From positions 1,178,001 through 1,242,000 of the forward strand of contig JAKUHH010000201.1 of NCBI GenBank assembly GCA_022701365.1: 64,000 nucleotides of DNA, given 5' to 3'. The stretch comes from Mycocentrospora acerina. Taxonomy: Eukaryota; Ascomycota; Dothideomycetes; Pleosporales. The notes under the pieces are model-generated. The model searched no databases, was not told where the DNA came from, and saw only the letters and a program-made list of their open reading frames with translations. This document shows positions 22,743-33,621 of this stretch, in pieces. Each line of letters starts with the position of its first letter. Within the stretch, counting starts at the first letter, position 1. Both the position numbers and the translations under genes were made by a program.

Positions 22743-25136
22743 TCATTCACCGTTATCTTCAGTATCTTCCACGGTGACTGTTCGCCTTGTTATGTTTTGT
22801 CCTTCGGGAGTGCTCTCTGCGACTGCAGAACTTGAGCCAACGGCCTCATTCCTTTCTGGGACGTTACCAAAGCTCCAACTTGATTCTAGAGAGCTAGGTT
22901 CTACCGGCTGTGACGAGGGATTTACGAGTGGGTCTTCAGTGCCAGGTACTAGCCTTGGCGCTGGGACTGCAGTCGATGTAGAGGACGGGGGTTCTGACGA
23001 CGAGTTTACAACGACAGAGCCCGGTTGCAGTGTTTCCATGGCTGGTTGTGCAACTTGCGGAAGTGTTGGAATTGCTGCGCTTTCGTGTCCTGGCTGTTGC
23101 GCTAGCGCCATAGGCCTTAACGTCCATCCTTCTGGAAGAGTCAAGCCCTGAGGCAATTCGGCGTCTCCCTGTCTCAAAGCTGGACCTCTTGCCAAGTACG
23201 CTTGCGGAGTGTGAATGCCCGCGTGTTGCGAATTTGAATACATGGTGGACAAATTTCCCTGTCCGGTGGCTGTGGAAACGCCAGAAACGCCAGAAACTTG
23301 CTGCAGTCTGCTGAGTTCACCGAGAAGTCTTTGAACGACCTCTAACTGCTCATGTTGCGCGTTGAGTTGGCGTAACGACTCAACAATATTTTGTTGTGTA
23401 CGCAGTATGTCAGTCTGTATGTCTGCAGGATGTTGAGCAAAAGCGCCAGGAATCGGCCCTATGAGAGGATTGAAGACTGGACCCTGTGTGTAGGGTGGAA
23501 TTTGAGCCTGAGTCGTGTCTGGCATAACTTGATTTGGAGTAGCCTGTTGTCGCAGTTGATCAATAGCATTTCTTACCTCCTCAGGATGACCCTGCTGTCC
23601 TGGTGGAAGACGGATGTTGCCCAGCGCGATTCTAAAAGGGCCAAAGTTGAAAACGCGCATGTTGCCCGCCGCTCTGTTTTGCTGCCCTGCTTGTGGAGCT
23701 GGCTGGGCTGGCTGGGCTGGTTGGCCTGGAGGTCCAACAACACCTGGTTGCAGATTCCCGCGGAAAAGTGCTTGCAGTGCTTCTTGACGGTTCGGAATAT
23801 TTGGTTGATTTTGCTGATTCTGTTGATTTTGCTGGCCAGGGTGTATTTGATTGTTTTGCTGCGTGTTTTGCGCCGCTGGCTGTGATAGAACAGGCCTTCG
23901 GCAAGTAGGACATACTTGCTGCCGTTCGAGCCAACTTCTGAGACAACTGAAGTGGAGGATGTGGCCACATGGGAGCTTCTTCGCTCTTTGTCGTTCGTCT
24001 ACCCTCCGACCTGCTTGCGCGCCTTCTGCGCCGGGTTGTACCCACGGCCGCATCTCTTCGCGACAGACTATGCATGTATTCTCTCGCTCTAGGTCTTCTG
24101 CGGTAGCGTCCGGATAGCGTGTATTCATATCGCGGGTTGCATTTCTATACTGCACGAAGTCGTGTACCCTCTTAATGAACGATCGGATGGTCATGAAAAG
24201 GTCTCTGATGATGTGAACCGGGATGCCATAGAAGGTCATAAGGATCATGAAAAATCCGAGATACACGACCGACTTGATGAAGTCTGTCATGAGGTCCAGG
24301 TAGAAAACCCAACGACCTTTTTCTTCCCACCCAGGAACATCGCCATCGTCTTCGTCATCATTGTCATCATCAACCTCAACAGGCGCTTCAGCCCCATCGA
24401 TGGTGGCACGTAGGCGTGCTTGCTCTCGTGCAAGTTTTCGTGCCTCCTCTCGCGCGGTCTCTTGGCGTTGTGTGACGACAAGTTCGACAAGCGAGAGGGA
24501 ATACCGGAGTAGTGTCGAAATTGACGCGATTGCTAAGAGAACATACTCGAAACCAAACATGACCATGACGCCGGGGCGCGCATCGGACAATATCGAGTCC
24601 ACGCAATACTGCATCATGAATATATCAAAGCCGACAGAGAGCAGCAGTGAGCTCATCAGACGGGCGTGGAAGAGCTTTGGGTTTGCAGGAGGTTGTTGCT
24701 CGAGGAACTCAACTCTCCCCTCTCCAATCCACTGCCAGACTTTCCCAGCAAGCAGGCAAAGGAACATTGCGAAGAACCATATGCCAATATCATCTCTAAA
24801 GATCGTCATGGCTAGCAGCGTCTCGCTCACAGCGAACCATGCCTTGTCATACAGTTGCTCAGTCTCGATGGGACGGAGGGCGCCATAGAACAGCCGCTGG
24901 AGCGCATATCCGAAGCTCGCCGCTACGATGAGCATAAGATTGACCAAGAATATGAGGGAGCCACTGCTCTGCGAGATGTAAACAGCGGCCGAGTAGAAGT
25001 TTGGTCGCTCGTAATATGCGCGCAGGAGCACGACGTTGGCCATGACGGCTGAGCCCTGTGGTTGTGAGCATTCTCAATGCAAGCATAGCCGGGACGAGGG
25101 CAGTATTACCGCCACATAGAGCTTGAGGCGACTCAT
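22743..25136 (-). CDS. hrd1: ER-associated degradation E3 ubiquitin ligase Hrd1
   Basis: Two exons, a 27-nt first exon (25136-25110) and 25055-22743, give 779 aa. The small exon restores the family start: MSRLKLYVA joins GSAVMANVVLLRAYYERPNFYSA, as in other Hrd1 proteins. Several hydrophobic helices span residues about 1-300. A RING-H2 finger lies at about 337-394: CIVC, then CGHILHFSC, then CPTC, with all eight ligands visible. The C-terminal 380 residues are Gln/Pro/Asn-rich and disordered. Hrd1 sits in the ER membrane, forms the retrotranslocation channel and ubiquitinates misfolded proteins for proteasomal degradation. An acidic loop (VEVDDDNDDEDDGD, about 235-249) between helices is notable. 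It is divergent from the invertase gene. Confidence 0.94.
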
Positions 25137-26071
25137 GGCGCAGTATTTTCAGCTGGCGTGAAGCTCAGGAAAGCCCAATCATGTCCAAGTGAAACGACAG
25201 CGACGACGATGGTCGTACTGATAGTTGATAGAATTGCGCGGTCATCGCCAAACGGCGGTTGCGCGCGTTTGGACACGTCGCGGGCTGACTTGCCGACACG
25301 TGACAATTGCGGAGCGATGACGCACGCAGGGTTTAGGCCTCGCTTGGCCTCCCCGCATTTCTGCATGTCTAACCTCACATCTCCTGTCTTGCGCAAGGCA
25401 AGCTATTGCTTTTTGTCGCATCACATGATGTCGTGTTTATCCGCGCTGTGACTGCCGCTACCCAAGCCTAAGAGCTCCGACTTTTCCATGGCTCCCCGGC
25501 CAAGTGCGCTGGTTTTTCGCGACCTTGCAGTGAGGCTTGGATGCTCGGAGGAATACTCGGAGCCTCACGATTCATCATGGGTCTTTTTCGGTGATTGCTA
25601 ACATGACCCATGGCAGCCGCGCTCGACTTGCACGACGTCTAGAAAAGTCTTTGTCCATACGCAAGTAGTGCGGAGGAGACTCCGTCGCATCAAAGTCGCC
25701 TCTGGCTGCGCTGATGTAGAAAACCCTGACCAATTCCAGAAGAGGCTTTGGCCTGGTCCATCCACTCGAAGTCAAAATCTGCGCACCCTCACTTGCTGTA
25801 GTTGCGGGGAGTACACGAATGCGGGGATTGATGACAGCCGATTGTATGCTAGCTTGACGGTACGCGACCCAGATCCACATTCTCGGAGCCAAAGCTTCTA
25901 GGTCGGAGCATGATGGCATACACTATGATACCTAGCTGCTTGCTCTGGGGTCCCGACTGATCCTGCTTAGGGCTTGTTCAAAGCCCATAAAAGGTCGCAT
26001 GGTTCCCACATGTTTTGCCTTTCACTCAAGTCAAACTCTGGACTCCTCATCCATAGTTTCATTCTGGAAGA
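25137..26071. other. Divergent promoter region of hrd1 and the invertase gene
   Basis: 935 bases of ordinary composition between divergent genes. A CATAAAAGG element (25986-25994) lies about 80 bases before the invertase ATG, and a CTGGGG (25945-25950) matches the SYGGRG consensus of the glucose repressor CreA. No further gene is supported. Confidence 0.55.
25945..25950 (+). promoter_or_regulatory. Possible CreA (carbon catabolite repressor) site upstream of the invertase
   Basis: CTGGGG fits the CreA consensus SYGGRG and lies about 125 bases before the invertase start. Fungal invertases are often glucose repressed. Short sites like this occur by chance, so this is suggestive only. Confidence 0.3.
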
Positions 26072-28210
26072 ATGCGTTCGTCACTTCCATTGTTGAGCTC
26101 GGTGCTTGGGTCTCTTCCACTTGCCTTTGCGCAGGGAAGTCCCTCGACACTACCTGCTGTCCTCACCGCCGATATCATCCAGACACTCGGCAACAACAGT
26201 TTGTTCACGAGATGGCGACCTACCTATCATTTCAGCTCGCCGGCAGGCTGGCTAAATGTAATACTTGAGTTCATGCAGAACCATGACTAGCGCAGCTAAC
26301 CTTTTTTAGGATCCCTGCGGCATGATGTATGATCCTGCGAAGGATACATACCACTTGCACTACCAATGGCACCCTAACCACGTCAATTGGGGAAATATTT
26401 CTTGGGGGTAAGAGGCTTGCGTCTAGATCAAAGAGATTCTTGCTAACAGACGTAGTCACGCTACTTCCAAAGATTTGATTACTTGGACAGATGTAGGAGG
26501 ATGGGAGGATGATAAAGCTCAATCAGTTGGCACTGGTCCCCATCCAGATTCGAGAAACTCATCCTACTATGGTCTTGGTATTTTCAGCGGCAGTGCCCAG
26601 CCGTACAACCTCCACGGCGAGCAGGATGGAACGCTCATTGCATTCTATACCTCAGTCCAACATCTGCCCACAAACTGGCAGCTTCCCTACATCCCCGGAA
26701 CTGAGAAGCAGAGCTTTGTCATTTCAAAGGACGGTGGCAATACCTGGCAGCAGTATGCGGGAAATCCCGTTATTTCTCACCCACCAGAGGGCTGGAACAT
26801 CACAGGCTGGAGAGATCCATTCTTTGAGCCCTGGCCCGAGATGGATGCTATCCTTGGCCAGTCTGAGCCCCATTTCTACATGGTTTTGGGTTCCGGCCTC
26901 AAGGGTGAGGGTGGAGGAGGACGTATTCCATTCTACAGTGCTCCAGCCTCCAACCTCACGGACTGGACCTTCCTAGGTGCCTTGTGGGAGCCAAAAGGTA
27001 ACGAGACCCTGGGTTCTCTCCTCGAGACGGGTACCTACGGCTTCAACTTTGAGGTGTAAGTTGAGCTCTATACTATCATTCAGTGCATATTGCTAATTGT
27101 CTAGGTCTAACTTCTTCTCCCTCAACGATGTTGATGGTGATGTCCATTACTACGTACTCATGGGTACTGAGGGTGGTAATCTGACATGGCACCCACGTGC
27201 GCAGTGGGGCCTGTGGAACGAGGGCCAGATCACTAGGCGTGAGAACGGCTCGGCCGAGTTCACTCCCTTGTCTGGTGGAGTCATTGACTCTGGTCTTCTG
27301 TATGCTGTCACCAGCTTCAACGACACCAAGCACAACCGCCGAGTCCAATGGGGCTGGGCAACTGAGGACAGCAACGGATACGCTATCAACCAGGCAGGCT
27401 ACCAAGGCGCCATGGCCATCCCGCGAGAGATGTATGTCATCAAGACAAAGGGCCTTGCCAATGCCGACGGAGGCTTGACGACCAAGGGTAACACTCGTGT
27501 TGTCGAACATGGTAACGGTACATTCACTGGTTACACCTTGGGTGCTCGTCCCCTCCCCGATGTTGTTGCAGGTCTCCGTAAGGGCAGCAAAGAGCAACAT
27601 TACAATATTGCCAATAAGTACAACAGCAGTGCAAAGGTTGGAAATGGCAGTTACCACATGGAACTACAGGTTACGCTCAGTGACCTCACAGGCCCTGCTG
27701 GTCTTACTATTGCCGCCAGCCCTGGGGGTGAGGAGTACACCACAATCTGGTACAGCCCCGACAACTACACCATCAATGTTGACCGTTCGAGGTCGTCTAC
27801 TATTGTTGAGTTCTCCAACTACACAATGATTGGATACTTCTACCCGTACACTTTCTCCAATGGAACGCAGGAGGCTTTGAACATGAACGTGTTCATCGAC
27901 GGCTCGCTCGTCGAAATCTACATCAACGTAAGTCAACCTACCTGTCTATTGGTACAATGATATCTTTTTGCGACCATACTAATGAGATTAGGATCGCTTC
28001 TGGCTTACCACCCGTATCTACCCTGCTCGTCTTGACAGCGTTGGCTTTGGCCTCTGGGTTGGCAAGAACTCGACCGTCAAGGCGTCCAACTTGAAGACTT
28101 GGACTGGCTTGACTAATGTTTTCCCGGGCCGACCGGAGAACTCGTCCAGCAAGCTTGTGTATGATACGGCTATCGAGACTAACAACTACGTCTGGTGGCC
28201 TGGATACTAA
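26072..28210 (+). CDS. Secreted GH32 beta-fructofuranosidase (invertase family)
   Basis: Five exons (26072-26257, 26310-26407, 26456-27055, 27105-27927, 27992-28210) encode 641 aa. The first 20 residues are a signal peptide ending in LAFA. GH32 motifs follow: WLNDPCG with the nucleophile Asp at 63 (the intron falls exactly between N and D), WRDPFFEP with the stabilising Asp at 215, and FNFEVSNFF with the probable acid/base Glu at 294. The C-terminal third forms the beta-sandwich module (ends TNNYVWWPGY). It has many N-glycosylation sites (NNS, NIS, NGS, NYT). GH32 enzymes hydrolyse sucrose or fructans outside the cell. This one could be an invertase, inulinase or transfructosylase; motifs alone do not decide. 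Active-site residues are intact. Confidence 0.92.
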
Positions 28211-29137
28211 GCAGCTGTACGCTGATGATTGGGAGCAGATGTCGAGATGCTTTGTAAATATAACGACAAGTTGAATGATCATTATGTATGTATTTAGTGC
28301 CAATGAACACGCTGAGTAATGAAACATGTGCACTATGTGATTACAATGGATGTGATTAGCTCGCTGTGATCGGTGCCTGCGGTGTGTCTCACACAAGCAG
28401 GCATTAGTAAACTATAGGATTTCTCTCGAGTCAAAAAAGGCCGTACCACCTGCATTGGTTGGATGTGAAGACGCGGACCCAGAATCCGCATTTGTAAGCT
28501 TGTCGGCTGCCAGGCTCACTATCAACCCTTCAAGCTGACCGCTTACTCATCATTTACCCGTCGGCCCAGGTCTTGATGGCAAATACGGTCGCTGGTTCCG
28601 TGGTATAGTGGCATTGTTATGGGAAAAAAAGAAAAGGTGTTCCCACAATAGGAACCAAGCGACTGAACACCTGGCCTCTGAGAGCTGATCTGACATTGAG
28701 GGCAGACGGCCAGTAAGATAGACCGATACATATTACCACTGTCCTTTGAACCACGTGCAGGGCGGCGACTAACCCCAAAGCAGCAACTGCATAGAGTACC
28801 TGCATAGTGGACAGGTGAGACGAGTCGTTGACGCAAGGTGAGGGCGGGTAGGCATGAGGCGCAAACAGGGCTAACCGCAGCGTTTCAACGTGTCCTAAAC
28901 TGTGGTGAGGTCTGGATACGGTCGGCGGGGTTATGGGAAAGCGCGGTGACCCTGTGCTTGGCAGGCGCTAGGCAAAGCGCAACCGTGTTAACAGCTCCCG
29001 CCACAAGATCCACCTCACATAAAAAGGTCGCTGCTGCACCTCTTACACTTCGTTTTTACCACCGTTGCCGAGGACTCTATACCCCCCTCGAACTTGCCTC
29101 GCACATATACACAGACTTTACTTCACCTACCGCAAAC
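28211..29137. other. Intergenic region between invertase and PDI genes
   Basis: 927 bases. It contains a 72-nt structured hairpin (28590-28661, separate entry) and the PDI promoter. A CATAAAAAGG element near 29018-29027 could be a TATA box about 110 bases before the PDI start. No gene seen. Confidence 0.6.
28590..28661. other. 72-nt imperfect hairpin, tRNA-like in size
   Basis: CGCT plus GGTTCC (28590-28599) pairs with GGAACC plus AGCG (28651-28661, one bulged A). Inside, ATTGT (28613-28617) pairs with ACAAT (28645-28649), and GGGAA (28621-28625) with TTCCC (28640-28644). The 5' side contains TGGTATAGTGG, which resembles a tRNA A box. There is no recognisable anticodon arm or B box. It could be a decayed tRNA, a pol III-type relic or a foldback element. 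Confidence 0.4.
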
Positions 29138-30867
29138 ATGAAGTACTCGACCATCTGCGCCGCCTTCTTCACGGCCGTTGCTGCTGCGTCGGATGTCAAG
29201 CAGCTCAAGACAGACGACTTCAAGTCGTTTATCGAGAACAACGACCTTGTTCTTGCCGAGTGTAAGCTTCTTTCTTGCTCCCAAGAGCTTGTCGTCGCCC
29301 AATTCCCCCGCTAATTCACCCCGCAGTCTTCGCCCCATGGTGCGGTCACTGCAAGGCTCTCGCCCCCGAGTACGAGACAGCCGCCACGGCGCTGAAGGAG
29401 AAGGATATTGCTCTCGTCAAGATTGACTGCACAGAAGAGGCCGATCTCTGCCAAGAGTACGGCGTCGAGGGCTACCCCACCCTTAAGGTCTTCCGCGGCC
29501 TCGACAACATCACGCCCTACGGCGGACAGCGCAAGGCGGACAGCTTGATCTCATACATGACCAAGCAGAACCTCCCTGCCGTCTCGGAGGTCACCAAGGC
29601 CACCCTTGACGAGTTCAAGACGGCCGACAAGGTCGTCCTGGTCGCATACTTTGCCGCTGATGACAAGGCCTCCAACGAGACCTTCACCACAGTCGCCAAC
29701 GGCCTCCGCGACAGCTACCTGTTCGGTGCCACGAACGACGCCGCCCTCGCCAAGGCTGAGGGTGTCAAGCAGCCTGGCCTTGTCCTGTACAAGTCCTTTG
29801 ACGATGGCAAGGACGTCTTCACCGAGACCTTTGACGTTGAGTCTATCCAGGAGTTCACCAAGGTTGCCGCCACTCCCCTTGTCGGTGAGGTTGGCCCTGA
29901 GACATACAGCGGGTACATGGCCTCTGGCCTGCCTCTCGCCTACATCTTCGCTGAGACACCCGAGGAGCGTGAGGAGCTGGCCAAGGAGCTGAAGCCCCTC
30001 GCTCTTAAGCACAAGGGTGTCATCAACTTTGCCACCATTGACGCCAGCTCTTTTGGCCAGCACGCTGGCAACCTCAACCTCAAGCCCGGTACCTGGCCCG
30101 CGTTCGCTATCCAGCGCACAGAGAAGAATGAGAAGTTTCCTTTCGACCAGGACTCCAAGATCACCGAGAAGTCCATTGGTACCTTTGTCGATGAATTCCT
30201 CTCTGGCAAGGCCGAGCCCAGCATCAAGTCTGAGCCCATCCCCGAGAAGAACGATGAGCCCGTCACCATTATTGTTGCCAAGAACTACAACGAAATTGTC
30301 ATTGACAATGACAAGGACGTCCTTGTTGAGTTCTACGCCCCATGGTGTGGACACTGCAAGGCCCTTGCTCCCAAGTACGAGGAGCTCGGTCAGCTCTACG
30401 CTAGTGAGGCCCTCTCCAAGCAGGTCACTATTGCCAAGGTCGACGCTACTCTCAACGACGTTCCCGATGAGATTCAGGGCTTCCCTACTATCAAGCTCTT
30501 CGCCGCTGGCAAGAAGGACTCACCAATTGACTACTCTGGCGCACGCACTGTCGAGGACCTTGCCAAGTTCATTGAGGAGAACGGTACCCACAAGGTTGCA
30601 GTTGTAGTTCCCGAGACTGTCGAGGTTGTCGAGGAGGAGCTTGCCGAGCAAGCTGCCGCTGCCACAGAAAAGGTCAAGGAGGGTGCTGAGGCTGTCGAGG
30701 AGAAGGCCGAGGCTGCATCTGAGAAGGCTGGATCTGTTGCCTCGAGCGCAACAGAGAAGGCTGGATCCGTTGTCGAAGAGGCGACCAAGTCAGTCAAGTC
30801 TGTGGCGTCCGAGGCCACTGAGGCGGCCAAGGCGGCTGTCGACGAGGAGGACCACGACGAGTTGTAG
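29138..30867 (+). CDS. pdi1: Protein disulfide isomerase Pdi1
   Basis: Two exons (29138-29261, 29327-30867) encode 554 aa. A signal peptide (about 1-18) leads to the a domain with active site WCGHC (Cys 47 and 50). The b and b' thioredoxin-like domains follow, then the a' domain with a second CGHC (382-385), and finally the ER retention signal HDEL. Pdi1 oxidises and isomerises disulfides in the ER lumen. Instead of the usual short acidic tail, residues about 480-545 form an Ala/Glu/Lys/Ser-rich repetitive helix (ATEKVKEGAEAVEEKAEAA, later EKAGSV twice), resembling LEA or apolipoprotein-like sequence. The intron interrupts the first FFAPWC motif. Codon use is strongly biased towards C-ending codons, fitting high expression. 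Confidence 0.96.
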
Positions 30868-32013
30868 GCTTTGCGTGTGTCTAGCTTGGTATTTGTCTAG
30901 CGATTTTCTTGAGCATTTTATGACGACGTCTTGAATGGGAAGACCCACACGGCAAAAGGGGCGTTTTAAGGTGTATTGTAGTTTTTATAGTTTGCGTGTA
31001 TATCACGAGAGAATGTAGCTCGATGTAGTTTCGACTTGAACTTGAATTTGAACTTGAGCTTGAGCTACGTGTGTTATGCTTGTGAAGGATGGTGTATGTA
31101 TGAATGCATAGAAGGTGATGTAAAGAGATGTGGCTTGGCTATCGAGCAGTTTGCTTAGTAAAGAGCCAAGCCCCTCGACCCCTCAACCCCTCGACTAGTT
31201 AGTCCCCCACCCCCGCCTACCCACCTACCCACCCACCTGCTTTCCCCTCTCTTTCTCTCTCTCTGAACGACTCGCCCTTTGCCCCTCCCGCAACCCAGCA
31301 ATCGACGAATTCTTAGGAAACTTTCCTAATCAAGCAACTCACCAACAACCCCTCAATTTTTTCTTCTACAACGACTGGGTTGCCAAGGAGGTGTGGGTGG
31401 GTGGCCGTCATGTCATGTCATGTCATGCGTAACGTTAGTGAGTGAGTGATGGATGGATGGGTCATAGTCGTTTGCAGTAGTAGGAGGAAGAGGAAGAGTA
31501 CTAGTACTAGTACCAGTGGTAAGAGCAGTGGTGAAGATAACAGTCACAAGACAAATAGATAGTGAGTTTTAAGCTCAACGAGAGTGGTTAACTAATCACC
31601 AAGCAAAATGAAGATGGTTTCCTCGTCGATACTTTTGGAACTTTCACAACTATTAGATTTTTTTTCTTCTTCTTTTTCTTCTCTCTTTTCCATCGTATTC
31701 AAAGTTATGAGTGGGAGTTTTTTTTTCTAAATGGTGAATAGGGATTGTATTGCATTGTATTGGATTGGATTGATGTAATGTCCAAGTCAAATTTAGAAGT
31801 TTTTTCAAACTAATAATTGACCGTCTTGCTATAGGTTTATACATGGACGCCTTGAAACTCCAATATGGCATTTTTGTTACATGCACATATATACATACAC
31901 ACATACACACATAGGGTGAGATGCACTGGATGTGTATCCTTTGGGTGTTGGAAAGCAAAAAAAAAAGAGAAAGAAAAAAAGGCAAGATGGACGTGTAGAG
32001 TGCTGCGGGCTGG
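30868..32013. other. Convergent spacer with simple repeats
   Basis: About 1.15 kb between the ends of pdi1 and the J-protein gene. It holds a CCCCTCGACC direct repeat (31170-31195), a GTCAT pentamer array, ACTAGT repeats (31498-31512) and poly-T/poly-A tracts. No gene seen. Confidence 0.6.
31407..31427. repeat. (GTCAT)n pentamer repeat
   Basis: Four adjacent copies of GTCAT in the convergent spacer. Confidence 0.85.
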
Positions 32014-32907
32014 TTATTGCCTCTTTACTTCTACAACGGAACAGGTTTCTGCCGGGGGAATCAGTCGGTGGAAGGAGTCTTCGCCTGCGAGTTGGGCCTC
32101 TCTGTGCTCGAGGAAGGTGCGGACTCGCTCGTCGCGGTCTCCGTTCATAGTGGCGTGCTTGCTGCGGCGCAACTGCATGACGGCGTCTTTGTGCACAGCG
32201 TCTCTCCGCTCAATGACGGAGCTGTTGAAGGCGTTGAAGCGGGTGCCCTGCATGACGCCGCCCACGCTCACCATGGCAAAGAGAAGGGTCATGAAAGCAA
32301 AGTTTGACATCTGGATGGTGCGGCCAGACGACTCTTTGCCGCCGTCGTTGTCATGGTGCCATCTCTCCCAGTCCTCCCAGGTGGCGTTGTTGCGCGGGTC
32401 GGTGGCCCAGCGGCGACGGTCAAAGTCCCAGTCAGAAGGGGCATAGGCGGTGGGAGTGTTGTGGTGGCCGACCCAGCCGTGGCCCCAGGCGTCGTAGGCC
32501 TTGCGCTTCTCCGCGTCCGAGAGGATATCATGAGCGGCGACGAGCATGCGGTAGCGCTCAAGGCGGATGTGCAGCGGCAGGTCTGCGGTGGGCAGCGAGG
32601 GGTGGCATCGGTCCGGGTGGTAGAGCTTGACGAGGGCGTAGAAGTGGTTCTTGGTGTAGGTGGCGCCCTTTGCGCAGCGCAGGATCTGGTAGGGCGTGGG
32701 CGTCTTGTGGGGGTGCACGGCGGCCGGCCACTTGACGAGATCAGCGTCGTCGACGGCGGCGTGCGAGGCATAGGTGCGAGTCTGGCGGGCGGGCGCGGGC
32801 AGAGACGGATGACGGCATGACTTTGGGGGCGCCGACGCGTGGCTGTGGTAGAGCGGCGACCAGCTAATGTACGAGGGAAACAACAGCGACGACTTCTTGG
32901 ACAGCAT
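32014..32907 (-). CDS. J-domain (DnaJ/Hsp40) protein, probably mitochondrial
   Basis: One exon, 297 aa. The first 50 residues are rich in Ser, Arg, Lys and Pro with almost no acid, typical of a mitochondrial presequence. A J domain spans about 69-142 (TPYQILRCAKGATYTKNHFYALVKLYHPD), with the essential HPD tripeptide at 97-99 and AHDILSDAEKRKAYDAWG at the end. A single membrane segment follows at about 202-219 (NFAFMTLLFAMVSVGGVM), then a charged tail with a likely coiled region. J proteins stimulate the ATPase of Hsp70. This layout (presequence, J domain, one helix) fits an inner-membrane-anchored co-chaperone of the fungal DnaJ-like group. No yeast ortholog is obvious to me. Localisation is inferred, not shown. 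Confidence 0.85.
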   Translation of the reverse strand: MLSKKSSLLFPSYISWSPLYHSHASAPPKSCRHPSLPAPARQTRTYASHAAVDDADLVKWPAAVHPHKTPTPYQILRCAKGATYTKNHFYALVKLYHPDRCHPSLPTADLPLHIRLERYRMLVAAHDILSDAEKRKAYDAWGHGWVGHHNTPTAYAPSDWDFDRRRWATDPRNNATWEDWERWHHDNDGGKESSGRTIQMSNFAFMTLLFAMVSVGGVMQGTRFNAFNSSVIERRDAVHKDAVMQLRRSKHATMNGDRDERVRTFLEHREAQLAGEDSFHRLIPPAETCSVVEVKRQ

Positions 32908-33621
32908 CGTCGCGCAAGGACTGGCACGGGCTCGAGAGCATGTTCCGCGTCGGTTGGCGGGCCTGGGGGAGCGTGTTGGCCCCGTTGCTGGTGTCGTACA
33001 GGTCGCGAGCTATCTCGGTGCAGGCAAGCGGGGACGATCTTGCATGAACATCGCCCCTCTTTCCACCCTCAGCAAGCCGCCTCCGACACTCGGGCCCGCC
33101 CGCGCGACGCGGCAAATTACCGTGCCCGTGTGAAGCCAGGCCGTCCGCATCGGTGCCTGTGCCGGCGCGTGTTTGGTGCTAGCAGCGCCCTCACCACCAC
33201 GCTCACTACCAACCGTTCATGCCGCCTGCCAGCAGTGGAGCCCAGTGCAGTGCGCCATGCTCGCCCGCCCGTCCCATGCTCCGTCTGTTTCACAGCGCCC
33301 ATCGAGTCTGAACCCAGTTCCTTAGTCTTCGGCTACGCATTCCTTTGTAGACGGGCCCAGCACACAACACAGCAAACGCATCAAGCGTATGCGTGGCGCA
33401 CGGCTCCTTTTGGATTTTTGGTTCTGCTCTTGCTCTTGCTCTTGCTCTTGCCAGCTTGTGTCTGTTGCCCAAGTGCCCCTCTGCCCTCGTCCATATAACT
33501 CTGCCTGCCTGCCGTCTCGTGCACCTCCTTCGCTTGGGCTGCCTTGTGCTTTTCTTTTCTGCTTTGTCGTTTCAACTGCTTGGCTTGTGCTACCTTTGGC
33601 CTGTCGCCCGCTCCACCCATC
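32908..33621. other. Divergent promoter region
   Basis: 714 GC-rich bases between the J-protein gene and the next plus-strand gene. It contains a short CTCTTG repeat (33425-33451). Open frames here are low complexity and not supported as genes. Confidence 0.55.

Noticed and set aside
28594..28656. Functional tRNA gene
   Set aside because: An A-box-like stretch and an acceptor-like stem are present, but no anticodon arm and no B box (GGTTCGANNCC) can be found.
29551..30354. 267-codon minus-strand frame antisense to PDI
   Set aside because: It is a shadow of highly biased PDI codons; long antisense frames are expected in such genes.
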